Assembly: GCF_030815415.1 (NCBI RefSeq)
Contig: NZ_JAUSWW010000001.1
Span: forward strand, 1,364,001 to 1,428,000
Length of the DNA stretch: 64,000 nt
Direction of reading: 5' to 3'
DNA from: Streptomyces canus
Lineage (GTDB): Bacteria > Actinomycetota > Actinomycetes > Streptomycetales > Streptomycetaceae
The number at the start of each line of letters is the position of its first letter. Position 1 is the first letter of the stretch. Of this stretch, positions 33,115 to 41,770 are shown one piece after another. Under the pieces are notes generated by a model, which had not been told where the DNA came from, did not search any database, and worked only from the letters and a program-made list of their open reading frames with translations. The position numbers were made by a program, and so were the translations under genes.

Positions 33115-34961
33115 GCGAACTTCGACGCCATCCAGGCCGCCAGCTCGGACTTGGCCGCGTTCAGCACGGTGGCGGAGGGCGAGGCGGCCCCGTTGGTGAC
33201 GAGCGCGTAGTGCGGGGTGGCGCTGTCGGTGTCGGTGAGCAGGAGGCGGCGGCTTCCGGTGCCGCCCGGTTCGGCGGTCGTGCCGACCGGGGTGGCCGAG
33301 GTGTACGCCGGCGGGGCGTACGCCGTACCGAGGTCGGAGACCACGGTGGTGGAGGCGTTCGGGAAGGACGCCGGGAGGTGCAGTTCGGTCGGTGCCGAGC
33401 CGCTGCCCGAGCGCCACACCAGCAGGGAGTACTGGCCGGAGCCGACCAGCGAGGACACGTTCGGCAGGCTGCTCGGGACCGGGTTCCAGGTCAGGGTCGT
33501 GGAGCCGTCGCGGGAACGGTCCTCGTAGGTGAAGGCGAGGGTGCTGCCCGAAGTGGCGCTCGGGTAGACGCGGTCGAGGAGCCGGGCGTCCTGTCGCAGG
33601 ACCGCCTTGCCGGAGTCGTCGAGGCGTACGGCGGACAGGTCCTCGTCGTTCCAGGCGTCCCCGGTGGTGAGCACCTTGTCGGGGTTGCCGTTCATGAGCT
33701 CGCTGTGGCGGCCGTTGTGGATGTCCCACTGCCACTGCGAGCCGGACAGCACCGGGCCGGACGTGGCGGGCGTGGTCCACCAGTTGGCGCCCTTCACCCG
33801 GGAGTCCAGGGCCTGGTACATCGCCTTGAGGACGGTCGGGGCCTTGCCGGCGGTGGAGCCGTTCAGGGGGTGGCCGAACTCGCTGACGATGGCCGTGGTG
33901 CCGAGCGCCGAGGCCCGGTCGCGGACCGTGGCGAAGTCGCTCACGTACTGGCCGTCCGAGGCGTTGCCCCACATGAGGACGCCGGAGATGGCCTTCTGGT
34001 CGTAGAAGTGGGTGTTGAAGACGTACCGGGAGCCGATGGCGCCCGCGTCGAGCAGGCCGCCCTCCTCCTTGCTGACGTTGCCGTTCCAGAACAGGTTCGG
34101 CTCGACGAAGGCGGGCTTGTCCGTCCAGCCGGCCGCGTCCATCCGGGCCCGGAACTTCACGTAGAAGGGCCACAGCAGATCGCGTTCCCAGGTGCGGCTG
34201 GCCTGGCCGGAGTCGTAGGTGCCGGCGTAGGGCTCGTTGTAGGGGTCGAAGCCGAGGACGCCCGTGAACTGCTCCGCGGACAGGTTCTGCTTGATGTACG
34301 CCATGGTCTTCTGGGCCGTGGTGAGGAAGGAGTCCTGAAGGCCGTGGGCGTTGTGCCAGAAGTCGTACTGGGCGGCCTTCACCGCGCCGTTCTGGGTGAT
34401 GTTCTGGCCCCAGAGGAAGCAGATCCCGCAGGATTCGTCCGGGTAGTTGCCGAGGTCCACCGCCCATTGCGGGGCGCCGTCGCCCGTGTACCAGCTGTCC
34501 GAGTCGAAGAGGTAGCGGGAGTAGAGGTCCTGGTGGAAGTCCGGGTAGACACGGATGCCCGCGTCCAGGAAGGCGCCCAGCTGTGCGGTGGCGGCGGCCA
34601 GGTAGGCCGTGTCCAGCTGACCGCGCACGGGCTCGGCGTAGGCCCAGGAGAGCAGGAAGCGGACCGAGTTGCCGCCGCCGAGGGCTCTCAGCGCGGTCGC
34701 CGACTTCTTTGCGTCGGCCACGGAGGCGAAGGGCAGGCCGTGGTTCTCGTCGAGCTTGGTCTCGCCGGAGACGTTGTAACCGCGGAGAACCACCTCGCGG
34801 CCTTGGCCGTCGACGAAGCGGCCGTTCGACACGGTGAGCGCCGTGCCGTCGAACCAGAGGGAATTGGGGACGGCGGCGGTGGCGGGCCCGGCGCCCGCCA
34901 CCGTCAGGGATCCGAAGAGGACAACCAGAACCGTCAGCAAACGCAACCGGATATTCGGCAT
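33111..34961 (-). CDS. Secreted GH5 endoglycoceramidase-like hydrolase
   Basis: This is a 616-residue secreted glycoside hydrolase family 5 protein. The signal peptide is PNIRLRLLTVLVVLFGSL to PATAA, near residue 30. In the (beta/alpha)8 domain the substrate segment VYPDFHQDLYSRY, the acid/base Glu in GFDPYNEPYAG and the nucleophile Glu in IVSEFGHP are intact. The last ~120 residues form a beta-sandwich (GRHSELMNGNPDKVL..., LLVWRSGSG) as in endoglycoceramidases. These enzymes release intact glycans from glycosphingolipids or related glycolipids. ATG 34961 is chosen as the start of the signal peptide; no good ribosome binding site is seen. Confidence 0.85.
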   Translation of the reverse strand: MPNIRLRLLTVLVVLFGSLTVAGAGPATAAVPNSLWFDGTALTVSNGRFVDGQGREVVLRGYNVSGETKLDENHGLPFASVADAKKSATALRALGGGNSVRFLLSWAYAEPVRGQLDTAYLAAATAQLGAFLDAGIRVYPDFHQDLYSRYLFDSDSWYTGDGAPQWAVDLGNYPDESCGICFLWGQNITQNGAVKAAQYDFWHNAHGLQDSFLTTAQKTMAYIKQNLSAEQFTGVLGFDPYNEPYAGTYDSGQASRTWERDLLWPFYVKFRARMDAAGWTDKPAFVEPNLFWNGNVSKEEGGLLDAGAIGSRYVFNTHFYDQKAISGVLMWGNASDGQYVSDFATVRDRASALGTTAIVSEFGHPLNGSTAGKAPTVLKAMYQALDSRVKGANWWTTPATSGPVLSGSQWQWDIHNGRHSELMNGNPDKVLTTGDAWNDEDLSAVRLDDSGKAVLRQDARLLDRVYPSATSGSTLAFTYEDRSRDGSTTLTWNPVPSSLPNVSSLVGSGQYSLLVWRSGSGSAPTELHLPASFPNASTTVVSDLGTAYAPPAYTSATPVGTTAEPGGTGSRRLLLTDTDSATPHYALVTNGAASPSATVLNAAKSELAAWMASKFA

Positions 34962-35054
34962 GTTCACTACAGTCGGGTGATTTCCGGACACCGTCAACAC
35001 TTCTGACTAATGAGTAAGTGTCAGCTTTTCTTCACACGTTCCTTCTCAGCCACC

Positions 35055-37034
35055 TCAACCGCCGACTCGACGCGTCACGTTCAACAGGTACTCCTTGCGG
35101 TTCAGCGGGTTGTGATCGGTGCGCGGACGGCTCGGTACGTCACCGCGCACGACGGGCGCGTAGTGGTCGAACCCGCTCTCCAACTCGCCTTCTCCCCGCG
35201 TGAGTCCGGGCAGCCGCTGCTCCAGCGCGTGCACACGGGCGGCCGGCACCGCACCCTCCAGGACGCAGCTCTCCCCGCGCGTCTCGGTGGTCTGCGGCAC
35301 GGCCTGGAGCGCGGCCAGCACCGGCAGCAGGGCGCCCAGGGTGCCGGCCGGGGCCTCGATCCGGAAGCGGTGCATCGGCTCGTACACCTGGCTCCCGGCC
35401 CTGCGCAGCGCCTCGGTCAGCACCAGCGGTGTCAGGCCCCGGAAGTCGGCCCCGGTGGTGGACATGCTCTTGTCGAAGCCCTGGTGGGCGTGGCTCTGGC
35501 GGGGCCAGTAGCCGGAGTGGGTCATCGTGACCGTGCAGTCGGTGACCTGCCAGCCGTTGAGGCCCTGGCCGAGGGTCTCGCGGACCGTGTCCTCGACGGC
35601 CTTGAAGAAGGCGTACGGCATGGCACCCAGCTCCACCTCCAGCCGGAAGGCGATGCCGGTTCCGGGCGGGGCGGGGTCGACGCGCAGGCCGACGGTCGCG
35701 AGGAACGGGTTGGCGTCCTTCTTGATGAACTCGGCGGCGGCCCCCGTGCCCGTCGGCCTCTCGATGCAGAGCGGCGTGGTCTCCCGGAAGCCGACCGCGA
35801 GCCCGAACTCCTCCGCCAGAGTGGCTTGAATGACCTCTTTCTGGACCTCCCCGTACAGGGAGACGGAGGTCTCCTGGCGTACCTCGTCGTGGCGCAGCCC
35901 GATCAACGGGTCCTGTTCGGCGAGTTGACCGAGCGCGAGGTGCAGGGCCCTGCGGTCCGTGTCCGGGCCCGGCACGACCACGGTCTCCAGGGTCGGCGGG
36001 GCGAAGAAGTGCCCGTGCGCCTTGCGGGGTTCGCCGATGGCGTCGCCGATCCGCACCTCGGCGAGACCCCAGAGTCTCGCGATCCGCCCCGCGGGGACGG
36101 CGTCCCCACGGATGTCCGTGCCGTGGTCGAAGACGCTCACCGCGGTGACCCGGCCCTCGTCGCGGGCGTCGCCGGTCCGGGTGTCGCCGAAGGGGACCCG
36201 GTCGCGGGTGCGCAGCGTTCCGGAGAACATCCGCGCGTAGGCGACCTTCTCCCCCGCCGGGCCCCGCTCGACCTTGAACACGGTGCCGGAGACCGGACCC
36301 TCGGGGTCGCCGTCGGCGCGGGGCAGCAACTCCTTGATCCCCGCGATGAGTTCGGGGACGCCCGCACCGGTGGCCGCCGAGCCGAAGAACACCGGGTGGA
36401 CGAGGGCCTCGCGGGTCCGTGCGACGAGGGTCGCGCGCACCCGGTCCTCGGAGAGCGTCCCCTCGACATAGGCCGCGAGCAGCTCGTCGTCGTGGTCCGC
36501 GAGGACGTCGACGGGAACCCGGCCCGGGGCGAACGCGGCCTTGCGGGTGCCGAGCCCGACGGCCCGCCCCATCGGTACGACCGCGGGCGTGAGCCGCTCG
36601 CGGAGCGCGCGCAGGACACCGTCGTACCGCGCGCCGCGACGGTCGATCTTGTTGACGAAGATCAGCGCGGGGATCCTCAGCCGCTGGAGGGTGCGCATCA
36701 GGACGCGGGTCTGCGCCTGGACGCCCTCGACGGCCGAGACCACCAGCACGGCGCCGTCGAGGACGCCGAGCACCCGTTCCACCTCGGCGATGAAGTCCGG
36801 GTGGCCGGGGGTGTCGATGAGATTGACGGTGACGTCGTCGACCGCGAACGAGACGACGGCGGACTTGATGGTGATGCCGCGCTGCCGCTCCAGCGCGAGG
36901 GAGTCGGTGCGGGTGCTGCCGGCGTCGACGCTGCCGATCTCGTCGATGACTCCGACGGAGTGCAGCAGCCGCTCGGTGAGGCTGGTCTTACCGGCGTCTA
37001 CGTGGGCGAGGATCCCGAGGTTGAGCAAGTGCAC
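35055..37034 (-). CDS. OtrA/TetM-type ribosomal protection GTPase
   Basis: This is a 659-residue EF-G-like translation GTPase. G1 is AHVDAGKTS, G2 RGITIKS, G3 DTPGHPDF and G4 NKID, all complete. Domain II, the III-IV region (RLYGEVQKEVIQ-type segment as SLYGEVQKEVIQ; SGYWPRQSHAH near the domain IV loops) and the C-terminal PLNRKEYLLNV tail match tetracycline ribosomal-protection proteins, closest in pattern to OtrA of oxytetracycline producers. It would dislodge tetracycline from the ribosome. The GTG start at 37034 begins the conserved HLLNLGILAHVD. Its only nearby ribosome binding box is 14 bases upstream, inside an overlapping leader ORF (36988-37083). Confidence 0.9.
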   Translation of the reverse strand: MHLLNLGILAHVDAGKTSLTERLLHSVGVIDEIGSVDAGSTRTDSLALERQRGITIKSAVVSFAVDDVTVNLIDTPGHPDFIAEVERVLGVLDGAVLVVSAVEGVQAQTRVLMRTLQRLRIPALIFVNKIDRRGARYDGVLRALRERLTPAVVPMGRAVGLGTRKAAFAPGRVPVDVLADHDDELLAAYVEGTLSEDRVRATLVARTREALVHPVFFGSAATGAGVPELIAGIKELLPRADGDPEGPVSGTVFKVERGPAGEKVAYARMFSGTLRTRDRVPFGDTRTGDARDEGRVTAVSVFDHGTDIRGDAVPAGRIARLWGLAEVRIGDAIGEPRKAHGHFFAPPTLETVVVPGPDTDRRALHLALGQLAEQDPLIGLRHDEVRQETSVSLYGEVQKEVIQATLAEEFGLAVGFRETTPLCIERPTGTGAAAEFIKKDANPFLATVGLRVDPAPPGTGIAFRLEVELGAMPYAFFKAVEDTVRETLGQGLNGWQVTDCTVTMTHSGYWPRQSHAHQGFDKSMSTTGADFRGLTPLVLTEALRRAGSQVYEPMHRFRIEAPAGTLGALLPVLAALQAVPQTTETRGESCVLEGAVPAARVHALEQRLPGLTRGEGELESGFDHYAPVVRGDVPSRPRTDHNPLNRKEYLLNVTRRVGG

Positions 37035-37083
37035 GGAGCGTCATGTCCTTCGAAGAGGGGGTCATTCCTTCTTGGGTGGACAT
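36988..37083 (-). CDS. Putative leader ORF overlapping the OtrA-like start (31 codons)
   Basis: An ATG at 37083 follows the strong ribosome binding site CGAGGAGCACGC and opens a 31-residue frame that ends in TAA at 36988-36990, 44 bp inside the GTPase gene in another frame. Two further in-frame ATGs, the last at 37044, each follow AAGGA-type boxes. The peptide ends in an Arg/Pro-rich stretch ([10 protein letters not shown]). Since the GTPase GTG has no well-spaced site of its own, its translation may depend on ribosomes reading or stalling on this leader, as in translational attenuation of resistance genes. No homologue is recognised. Confidence 0.4.
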   Translation of the reverse strand: MSTQEGMTPSSKDMTLRALAQPRDPRPRRRR

Positions 37084-37306
37084 GCGTGCTCCTCGCATTA
37101 CCGCGCTCCTCCATTGATCGCCTACCGGTCCCTCGCAGTGCAGCAGATCCGCGCACCGGGCGCCAACGAATTAACGGTCAACAAAGCCGCGTCCCAGCCC
37201 TCGCCCCCTCCCCCGGCCGGTCCTAGAGTGACGCCCATCACGGTCAGGTGGCCGATTTCCCCCGCCACCCCCTGCTATCCCCTCGCACGGTTCCCTGGGA
37301 GGGCAC

Positions 37307-37776
37307 ATGACCCGTATCTCGGTGAAGGTGGACGGCACGAACTACCAGGACGAGGTCGAACCCCGTCTCCTGCTGATCCACTACCTGCGTGACCGACTGG
37401 GCCTGACCGGCACCCCGTGGGCTGCGACACCTCCAACTGCGGGGCCTGCACGGTCGACCTGGACGGTGCGAGCGTCAAGAGCTGCTCGGTCCTCGCCGTC
37501 CAGGCGGACGGGAGCGAAGTGACCACCGTCGAGGGCCTGACGTCGAACGGGGAGTGGACCGGGCTCCAGCGGGCCTTCCACGAGCGGCACGCACTCCAGT
37601 GCGGCTACTGCACTCCGGGCATGCTCATGGCGGCGCGGGATCTGCTGCGGGACAACCCGCACCCCACCTCCGACGAGGTGCGCCACGCCCTGGAGGGCAA
37701 TCTCTGCCGCTGCACCGGCTACCAGAACATCGTGCGCGCCGTGCTCGACGCCTCCGAACAGGAGGTACGGACATGA
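37307..37776 (+). pseudogene. CoxS-type [2Fe-2S] subunit of a molybdenum hydroxylase, frameshifted
   Basis: Residues 1-36 ([33 protein letters not shown]) are the start of a CoxS-type protein in frame 2. The protein resumes in frame 1 with [12 protein letters not shown], the plant-ferredoxin [2Fe-2S] loop, then QCGYCTPGM and [11 protein letters not shown], the second cluster of the CO dehydrogenase/aldehyde oxidase family. One base is missing at the C run 37413-37416. Adding it restores a full ~157-residue subunit, so either a sequencing error or a recent mutation is possible. It lies upstream of a CoxL remnant overlapping it by ATGA. Confidence 0.75.
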
Positions 37777-37875
37777 GCGAGACCGCAGAGCGCGAGGTCG
37801 GCCGCTCGCGCCCCCGCAAGGAGGACGCACGCCTGCTCACCGGGCAGACCAACTGGACCGACAACATCAAGCGGC
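37773..37875 (+). pseudogene. CoxL-type molybdopterin subunit, N-terminal remnant only
   Basis: Only about 33 codons remain: SETAEREVGRSRPRKEDARLL, then TGQTNWTDNI, the invariant beginning of CoxL-type large subunits (normally ~780 residues). The sequence then passes, at about 37868-37878, straight into the CoxE coding sequence in another reading frame. This is an internal deletion removing nearly all of coxL and whatever genes (for example a MoxR ATPase) lay between it and coxE. The complex cannot be functional. Confidence 0.75.
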
Positions 37876-37965
37876 TCGCTCGCCATCGACGCCGCGCTGC
37901 TCGGCTTCGCCCGTGCCCTGCGCGCGGCGGGCGTCGACGCGAGCGCCGACCGGCTGCACGCCTTT

Positions 37966-40101
37966 GTGCGGGCGGTGGACGAGGTGGGCCCCCCGCTGCG
38001 GGTGGACGTGTACTGGGCGGGCCGGCTGACTCTGTGCGGGGACCCGGACGACCTGGAGCGCTACGAGCGGGCGTTCGCCGCGTACTTCGGCACCGGTGAG
38101 ACGGACCGGAGGGCGGTGTCCGTACCTCCGCCGTCCCGTCCGCGTCTGATCGTGCGGGATGCCCGGGAACCTCGTACGGCCGCTTCGGACGAGCGCGAAG
38201 GACCGCCCACCGCCTCCCTCGCCGGCTCCGCCGAGGTCCTGCGCCACCGCGATGTCGCGGAACTGACCGGCGCCGATCATGCGCAACTGCGCCGCCTGCT
38301 GGCCGCGTTCGCCCTGCACGGCGAGTCCCGGCGCAGTGCGCGGCGGCGGCCGGCCCGGCGCGGCGAGGTCGATCCGCACCGGACGGTGCGGGAGCTGCTG
38401 CGCCGCGGCGGAGAGCCCGGGCGGCTGCGCCGGCACGCGCGGACCGAGCGGCCTCGGCGGGTCGTGCTGCTGGTGGACGTCAGCGGCTCCATGGCGCCGT
38501 ACGCCGACGCGCTGCTGCGGTTCGCGCACGCGGCGGCCCGGGGTCCGCGCACCGAGGTGTTCACGATCGGCACCCGGCTGACCCGGGTGACCCGGGTGAC
38601 CCGGGTGACCCGGGTGACCCGGGAACTCTCCCACCGCGACCCCGACCTGGCGATGAGGGCGGTCGCGGCGGCCGTGCCCGACTGGCGCGGGGGTACCCGG
38701 CTGGGGGTGCTGCTGCGCGAGTTCCTGAACCGCTGGGGGCAGCGCGGGATGGCACGCGGCGCGGTCGTGGTGGTGCTGTCGGACGGCTGGGAGCGTGGCG
38801 ATCCGGAGGTGCTGGCGGCACAGATGCGACGCTTGCGGCGGCTGGCCCACCGGGTGATCTGGGCCGATCCGCGCAAGGCACGCCCTGGGTACGCGCCTCT
38901 GGCGGCCGGTATGGCGGCGGCGCTGCCGAACGTGGACGCGTTCGCCGACGGGCACAGCCTGGCCGCGCTGGAGAGCCTGGCGGCGGTGGTGAGAGGAGCG
39001 GTCGTGCGTGAGATTCTCCCGGCGCTGAGCGCCTGGTACGCGGCGGGAGTGCCGTTCGGCCTGGCGACCGTCGTCGCCGTGAGCCGCAGCGCGCCGCGCG
39101 ACCCCGGTGCGGCGATGGCCGTGGGGCCCGGGGACGAGGTCGTCGGCAGCGTGTCCGGCGGCTGTGTGGAGGGGGCGGTGTTCGAGCTCGCGCAGGAGGT
39201 GGTGGCGAGCGGCGAGGCGCGGTTGCAGACCTTCGGGTACAGCGACGAGGACGCGTTCGCGGTGGGGCTGACCTGCGGCGGGGAGATCACCCTGCTGGTG
39301 CGTCCCGTCCGCCGGGCCACCGACCCGGCCTTCGGCGAGGTCGCCGAGTCGGTGGCGGCGGGCCGCCCGGTGACCGTGGCGACGGTGACCGACGGACCGG
39401 CGCCGCGCGGGGCGACCCTCGCGGTGTGGCCGGACCGGGTCGCCGGGAGCCTCGGCACCGACGGCCTGGACGTGGCGGTCACCGCCGACGCACGCGGCGA
39501 ACTCGCCCTGGGAGCAACAGGGTTGCGTCATTACGGCCCGCGCGGCGAGCGCCGCGAGGACGCGGTCACCGTCTTCCTGCACTCCTTCGCGCCTCCCCCA
39601 CGCATGCTGGTCTTCGGCGCGATCGACTACGCCGCCGCGGTCGCTCGTATCGGTGACTTCCTCGGCTACCGGGTCACCGTGTGCGACGCCCGCCCGGTCT
39701 TCGCCACCCCCAAACGCTTCCCGCAGGGCGTGGAAGTGGTCGTGGACTGGCCGCACCGCTATCTCCGGGGCACGGACACCGACGGGCGCACGGTGATCTG
39801 CGTCCTCACCCACGACCCCAAGTTCGACGTCCCGCTCCTGGAGGAGGCGCTGCGCCGGCCCGCCGCCTACATCGGGGCGATGGGCAGCCGCCGTACGCAC
39901 GACGACCGGATGAAGCGGCTGGTCGAGGCCGGGCTCACGGACCGTGAACTGGCCCGCCTCCGCTCCCCGGTCGGGCTCGACCTCGGCGCCCGCACACCGG
40001 AGGAGGTGGCCGTGTCCGTCGCCGCCGAGATCGTCGCACTGAGGTGGGGCGGCACGGGAGCCCCGCTGACCGCGACCGCGGGAGCCATCCATCCCCATTG
40101 A
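37966..40101 (+). CDS. CoxE-type VWA protein fused to XdhC/CoxF-type maturation protein
   Basis: This is a 711-codon frame. The first ~346 residues are a CoxE-like von Willebrand A protein with the MIDAS motif LLVDVSGSMAPY near residue 167; its N-terminus is lost at the deletion junction (homologous codons begin at ~37876 with LAIDAALLGFARAL, without a start codon). From residue 347 it is an XdhC/CoxF-type protein: VGSVSGGCVEGAVFELA, FGYSDEDAFAVGLTCGGEI, a Rossmann segment MLVFGAIDYAAAVARIGDFLGYRV and YIGAMGSRRTHDDR. Such proteins load the molybdenum cofactor. A ribosome binding site (gagaggagcg) and GTG at 39004 mark the ancestral start of the XdhC gene, so the fusion probably arose by loss of the coxE stop. 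Confidence 0.7.
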   Translation: MRAVDEVGPPLRVDVYWAGRLTLCGDPDDLERYERAFAAYFGTGETDRRAVSVPPPSRPRLIVRDAREPRTAASDEREGPPTASLAGSAEVLRHRDVAELTGADHAQLRRLLAAFALHGESRRSARRRPARRGEVDPHRTVRELLRRGGEPGRLRRHARTERPRRVVLLVDVSGSMAPYADALLRFAHAAARGPRTEVFTIGTRLTRVTRVTRVTRVTRELSHRDPDLAMRAVAAAVPDWRGGTRLGVLLREFLNRWGQRGMARGAVVVVLSDGWERGDPEVLAAQMRRLRRLAHRVIWADPRKARPGYAPLAAGMAAALPNVDAFADGHSLAALESLAAVVRGAVVREILPALSAWYAAGVPFGLATVVAVSRSAPRDPGAAMAVGPGDEVVGSVSGGCVEGAVFELAQEVVASGEARLQTFGYSDEDAFAVGLTCGGEITLLVRPVRRATDPAFGEVAESVAAGRPVTVATVTDGPAPRGATLAVWPDRVAGSLGTDGLDVAVTADARGELALGATGLRHYGPRGERREDAVTVFLHSFAPPPRMLVFGAIDYAAAVARIGDFLGYRVTVCDARPVFATPKRFPQGVEVVVDWPHRYLRGTDTDGRTVICVLTHDPKFDVPLLEEALRRPAAYIGAMGSRRTHDDRMKRLVEAGLTDRELARLRSPVGLDLGARTPEEVAVSVAAEIVALRWGGTGAPLTATAGAIHPH
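38581..38623 (+). repeat. 9-bp minisatellite inside the VWA gene
   Basis: The unit acccgggtg is repeated four times perfectly with a partial fifth (acccggg). It adds Thr-Arg-Val repeats after the IGTRL strand of the VWA domain, where relatives have a single copy before ELSHRDPDLA. The period of nine keeps the frame. Confidence 0.9.
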
Positions 40102-40112
40102 CGGAGGAAGTC

Positions 40113-40701
40113 ATGGAACTGCACCACGAATTCACCGTGCCCGTCCCGGTCGAGGAGGCCTGGGGGGGCGCTCCTGGACATCGAGCGCGTCGCGCCGTGC
40201 ATGCCGGGGGCGACCGTGCAGGACTACGACGGCAAGACGGTGAACGGCTCGGTGAGGGTCAAGGTCGGCCCGATCACGGTGACGTACCAGGGCACCGCCG
40301 TCTTCGAGGAACAGGACGAGGACGCCCGTCGCATCGTCCTCATCGCGAGTGGCCGCGAGACCCGCGGCCAGGGCACCGCCCGCGCGACCGTCACCGGCAC
40401 GCTCACGGAACAGGACGGCGGTACGGCCGTGTCGGTGCGCACCGATCTGACGGTCACCGGGCGTCCGGCGCAGTTCGGACGCGGGGTGATGGCGGAGGTG
40501 GGCGACCGGATCATCGGCCGGTTCACACAGAACCTGGCCGAGCAACTGGGCGACGAGCCGCAGGAGACACCGCCGGTGGCGGACGAACCACTGGACCTGT
40601 TCCGCACGGCCGGGGTGCCGGTAGCCAAGCGCGCGGCGGCCGCCGCCGCCGCCGTGGTGGTCGCGCTGGTGGTGGTGCTACGGCGGTGGCGGCGCCGCTA
40701 G
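40113..40701 (+). pseudogene. CoxG-type SRPBCC protein, frameshifted
   Basis: The gene starts ELHHEFTVPVPVEEAW in one frame and continues LLDIERVAPCMPGATVQDYDG in the next. A run of seven G (40162-40168) has one G too many. After correction it is a ~195-residue SRPBCC lipid-binding-fold protein with a C-terminal membrane helix (AAAAAAAVVVALVVVLRRW). CoxG anchors CO dehydrogenase to the membrane. It belongs to the decayed cox locus. Because the lesion is a homopolymer, a base-call error is equally possible. Confidence 0.75.
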
Positions 40702-40959
40702 GCCTGGTCCCGGCGGTGGTCCGCGATCACCTGTTCAAGGTGGCCGAGGGCCCTGGTGACGCGGGCCGGGTCCTGCTGGAAGTACGGGTCGTCGGGCACC
40801 GGGAGCGAGCCCGCGACGGCCCAGCCGCGCGCGCGGGCCCACGTGGCGTCATCGGCGCCGACCTTCTCACGGAAGGCGTCCCGGGCCTGCGGGGACAGGA
40901 AGTTGTAGGCGGGCAGCAGGTCGACCGCCGGGTCGGCGACGGCCAGTGTCCCGAAGTCG

Positions 40960-41003
40960 TCCCCCAGTTCTCGGCTTCGCTCGAACCGGGAGGTGCCCCC
41001 ATC
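40960..41003. repeat. Dispersed G5/C5 hairpin repeat, copy 2 (within kinase pseudogene)
   Basis: On the minus strand it reads atgggggcacctccc, ggttcgagcgaagcc, gagaactggggg. The elements atggggg, gagcgaag and actgggg are shared with copy 1 (13722-13766, minus strand). The insertion is in frame and adds about 15 residues (GGTSRFERSREL) between the catalytic loop and the DFG-like segment. Confidence 0.65.
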
Positions 41004-41492
41004 GGCACTCAGCCTGCCGTCCCGGCTCAGCAGATTGCCGATCGCGAGGTCGCCGTGGATCCACACCGGCTCCTTCTCCCAGGCGGGCGCCGCGAGAGCC
41101 GCCTCTCACACCCGCGTCACCGCGTCCACGTCGACGAGCCCCGTGCCGCGCAGGGCCTTGAGCTTGGGCCGCACCCGCGCCTCGGCGGCGATCGAGTCAC
41201 GCGGATCGCCCAGGGGCACCCCGCGGAAGGCGTTGTTCTGCTCGGGTCCGGGTCCGCCCGTCGGGTCGATGTCCTGGAGGGCGTTGACGAACCCGGCGAG
41301 GTCGAGGGCGGCCCGGACCGGGTCGGTCAGTCCCTCGGTGGTCACGGTCTCGCCGTCCAGCCAGCGGTACACCGACCACGGGTACGGGTAGCCCTCGCCG
41401 GGCGCGCCCATCGCGAGCGGTTCGGACACGGCCAGCGGGAGCCGCGGGGCCAGCCGGGGCAGCCGGCGGTGCTCGCGGTGCACCTGGCCCGC

Positions 41493-41540
41493 CTGGGGTC
41501 CCCCGCTCGAAAGAAGAAGTTGAGAGTGGGGGAGGGCGTA
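41493..41540. repeat. Dispersed G5/C5 hairpin repeat, copy 3 (within kinase pseudogene)
   Basis: On the minus strand it reads cctcccccactctcaac, ttcttctttcgagc, gggggaccccag. The C5 and G5 ends can pair. It sits between the LPA and QAGQVHREH codons of the kinase and its length is not a multiple of three, so it causes the frameshift. Its middle differs from copies 1 and 2, apart from the tcgagc segment shared with copy 2. Confidence 0.65.
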
Positions 41541-41770
41541 GCGGGCAGCCGTACCGACAGGTCGTCGCCGAGCCGGAAGGTCGCGTTGTCCATGCCGGAC
41601 TGCTGAACCGGGGCGAGGGGGAGGTCGGCCCATTGCGGGAACTGCGTGGTGAGCAGACGGCGTACGAGCGCGGTGTCGATCAGCACGTCCTCCATCTCAG
41701 CGGGGCGACGCCTCCGGCGTCCGACGAATCAGGGGGTTGGGACCGGCGCCGACGGGTAGCCGCTGTCTTC

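Larger units (their letters stand above)
40698..41695 (-). pseudogene. Aminoglycoside/choline phosphotransferase-like kinase, disrupted
   Basis: The protein begins MEDVLIDTALVRRLL and MDNATFRLGDDLSVRLPA. It is interrupted by a ~48-bp repeat (41493-41540) that shifts the frame, and continues QVHREHRRLPRLAPRLPLAV and PWSVYRWLDGE. It meets an in-frame TGA at 41106-41108, then continues in the same frame with PVWIHGDLAIGNLL (catalytic loop H-G-D-x-x-x-x-N) and ends after DFGTLAVADPAVDLL. A second repeat (40960-41003) is inserted in frame between the catalytic loop and the DFG-like segment. Three lesions make it a genuine pseudogene rather than one sequencing error. Intact members phosphorylate aminoglycosides or other small molecules. 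Confidence 0.85.

Noticed and set aside
32169..35006. 945-codon plus-strand frame opposite the TipAL-like and GH5 genes
   Set aside because: Antisense of two well-supported genes; no recognisable motif.
38581..38623. Short tandem repeat considered as a CRISPR array
   Set aside because: Nine-base units without spacers inside a coding frame; a minisatellite.
37867..40098. 743-codon minus-strand frame opposite the CoxE-XdhC gene
   Set aside because: Low-complexity shadow of the MIDAS/XdhC-bearing strand.
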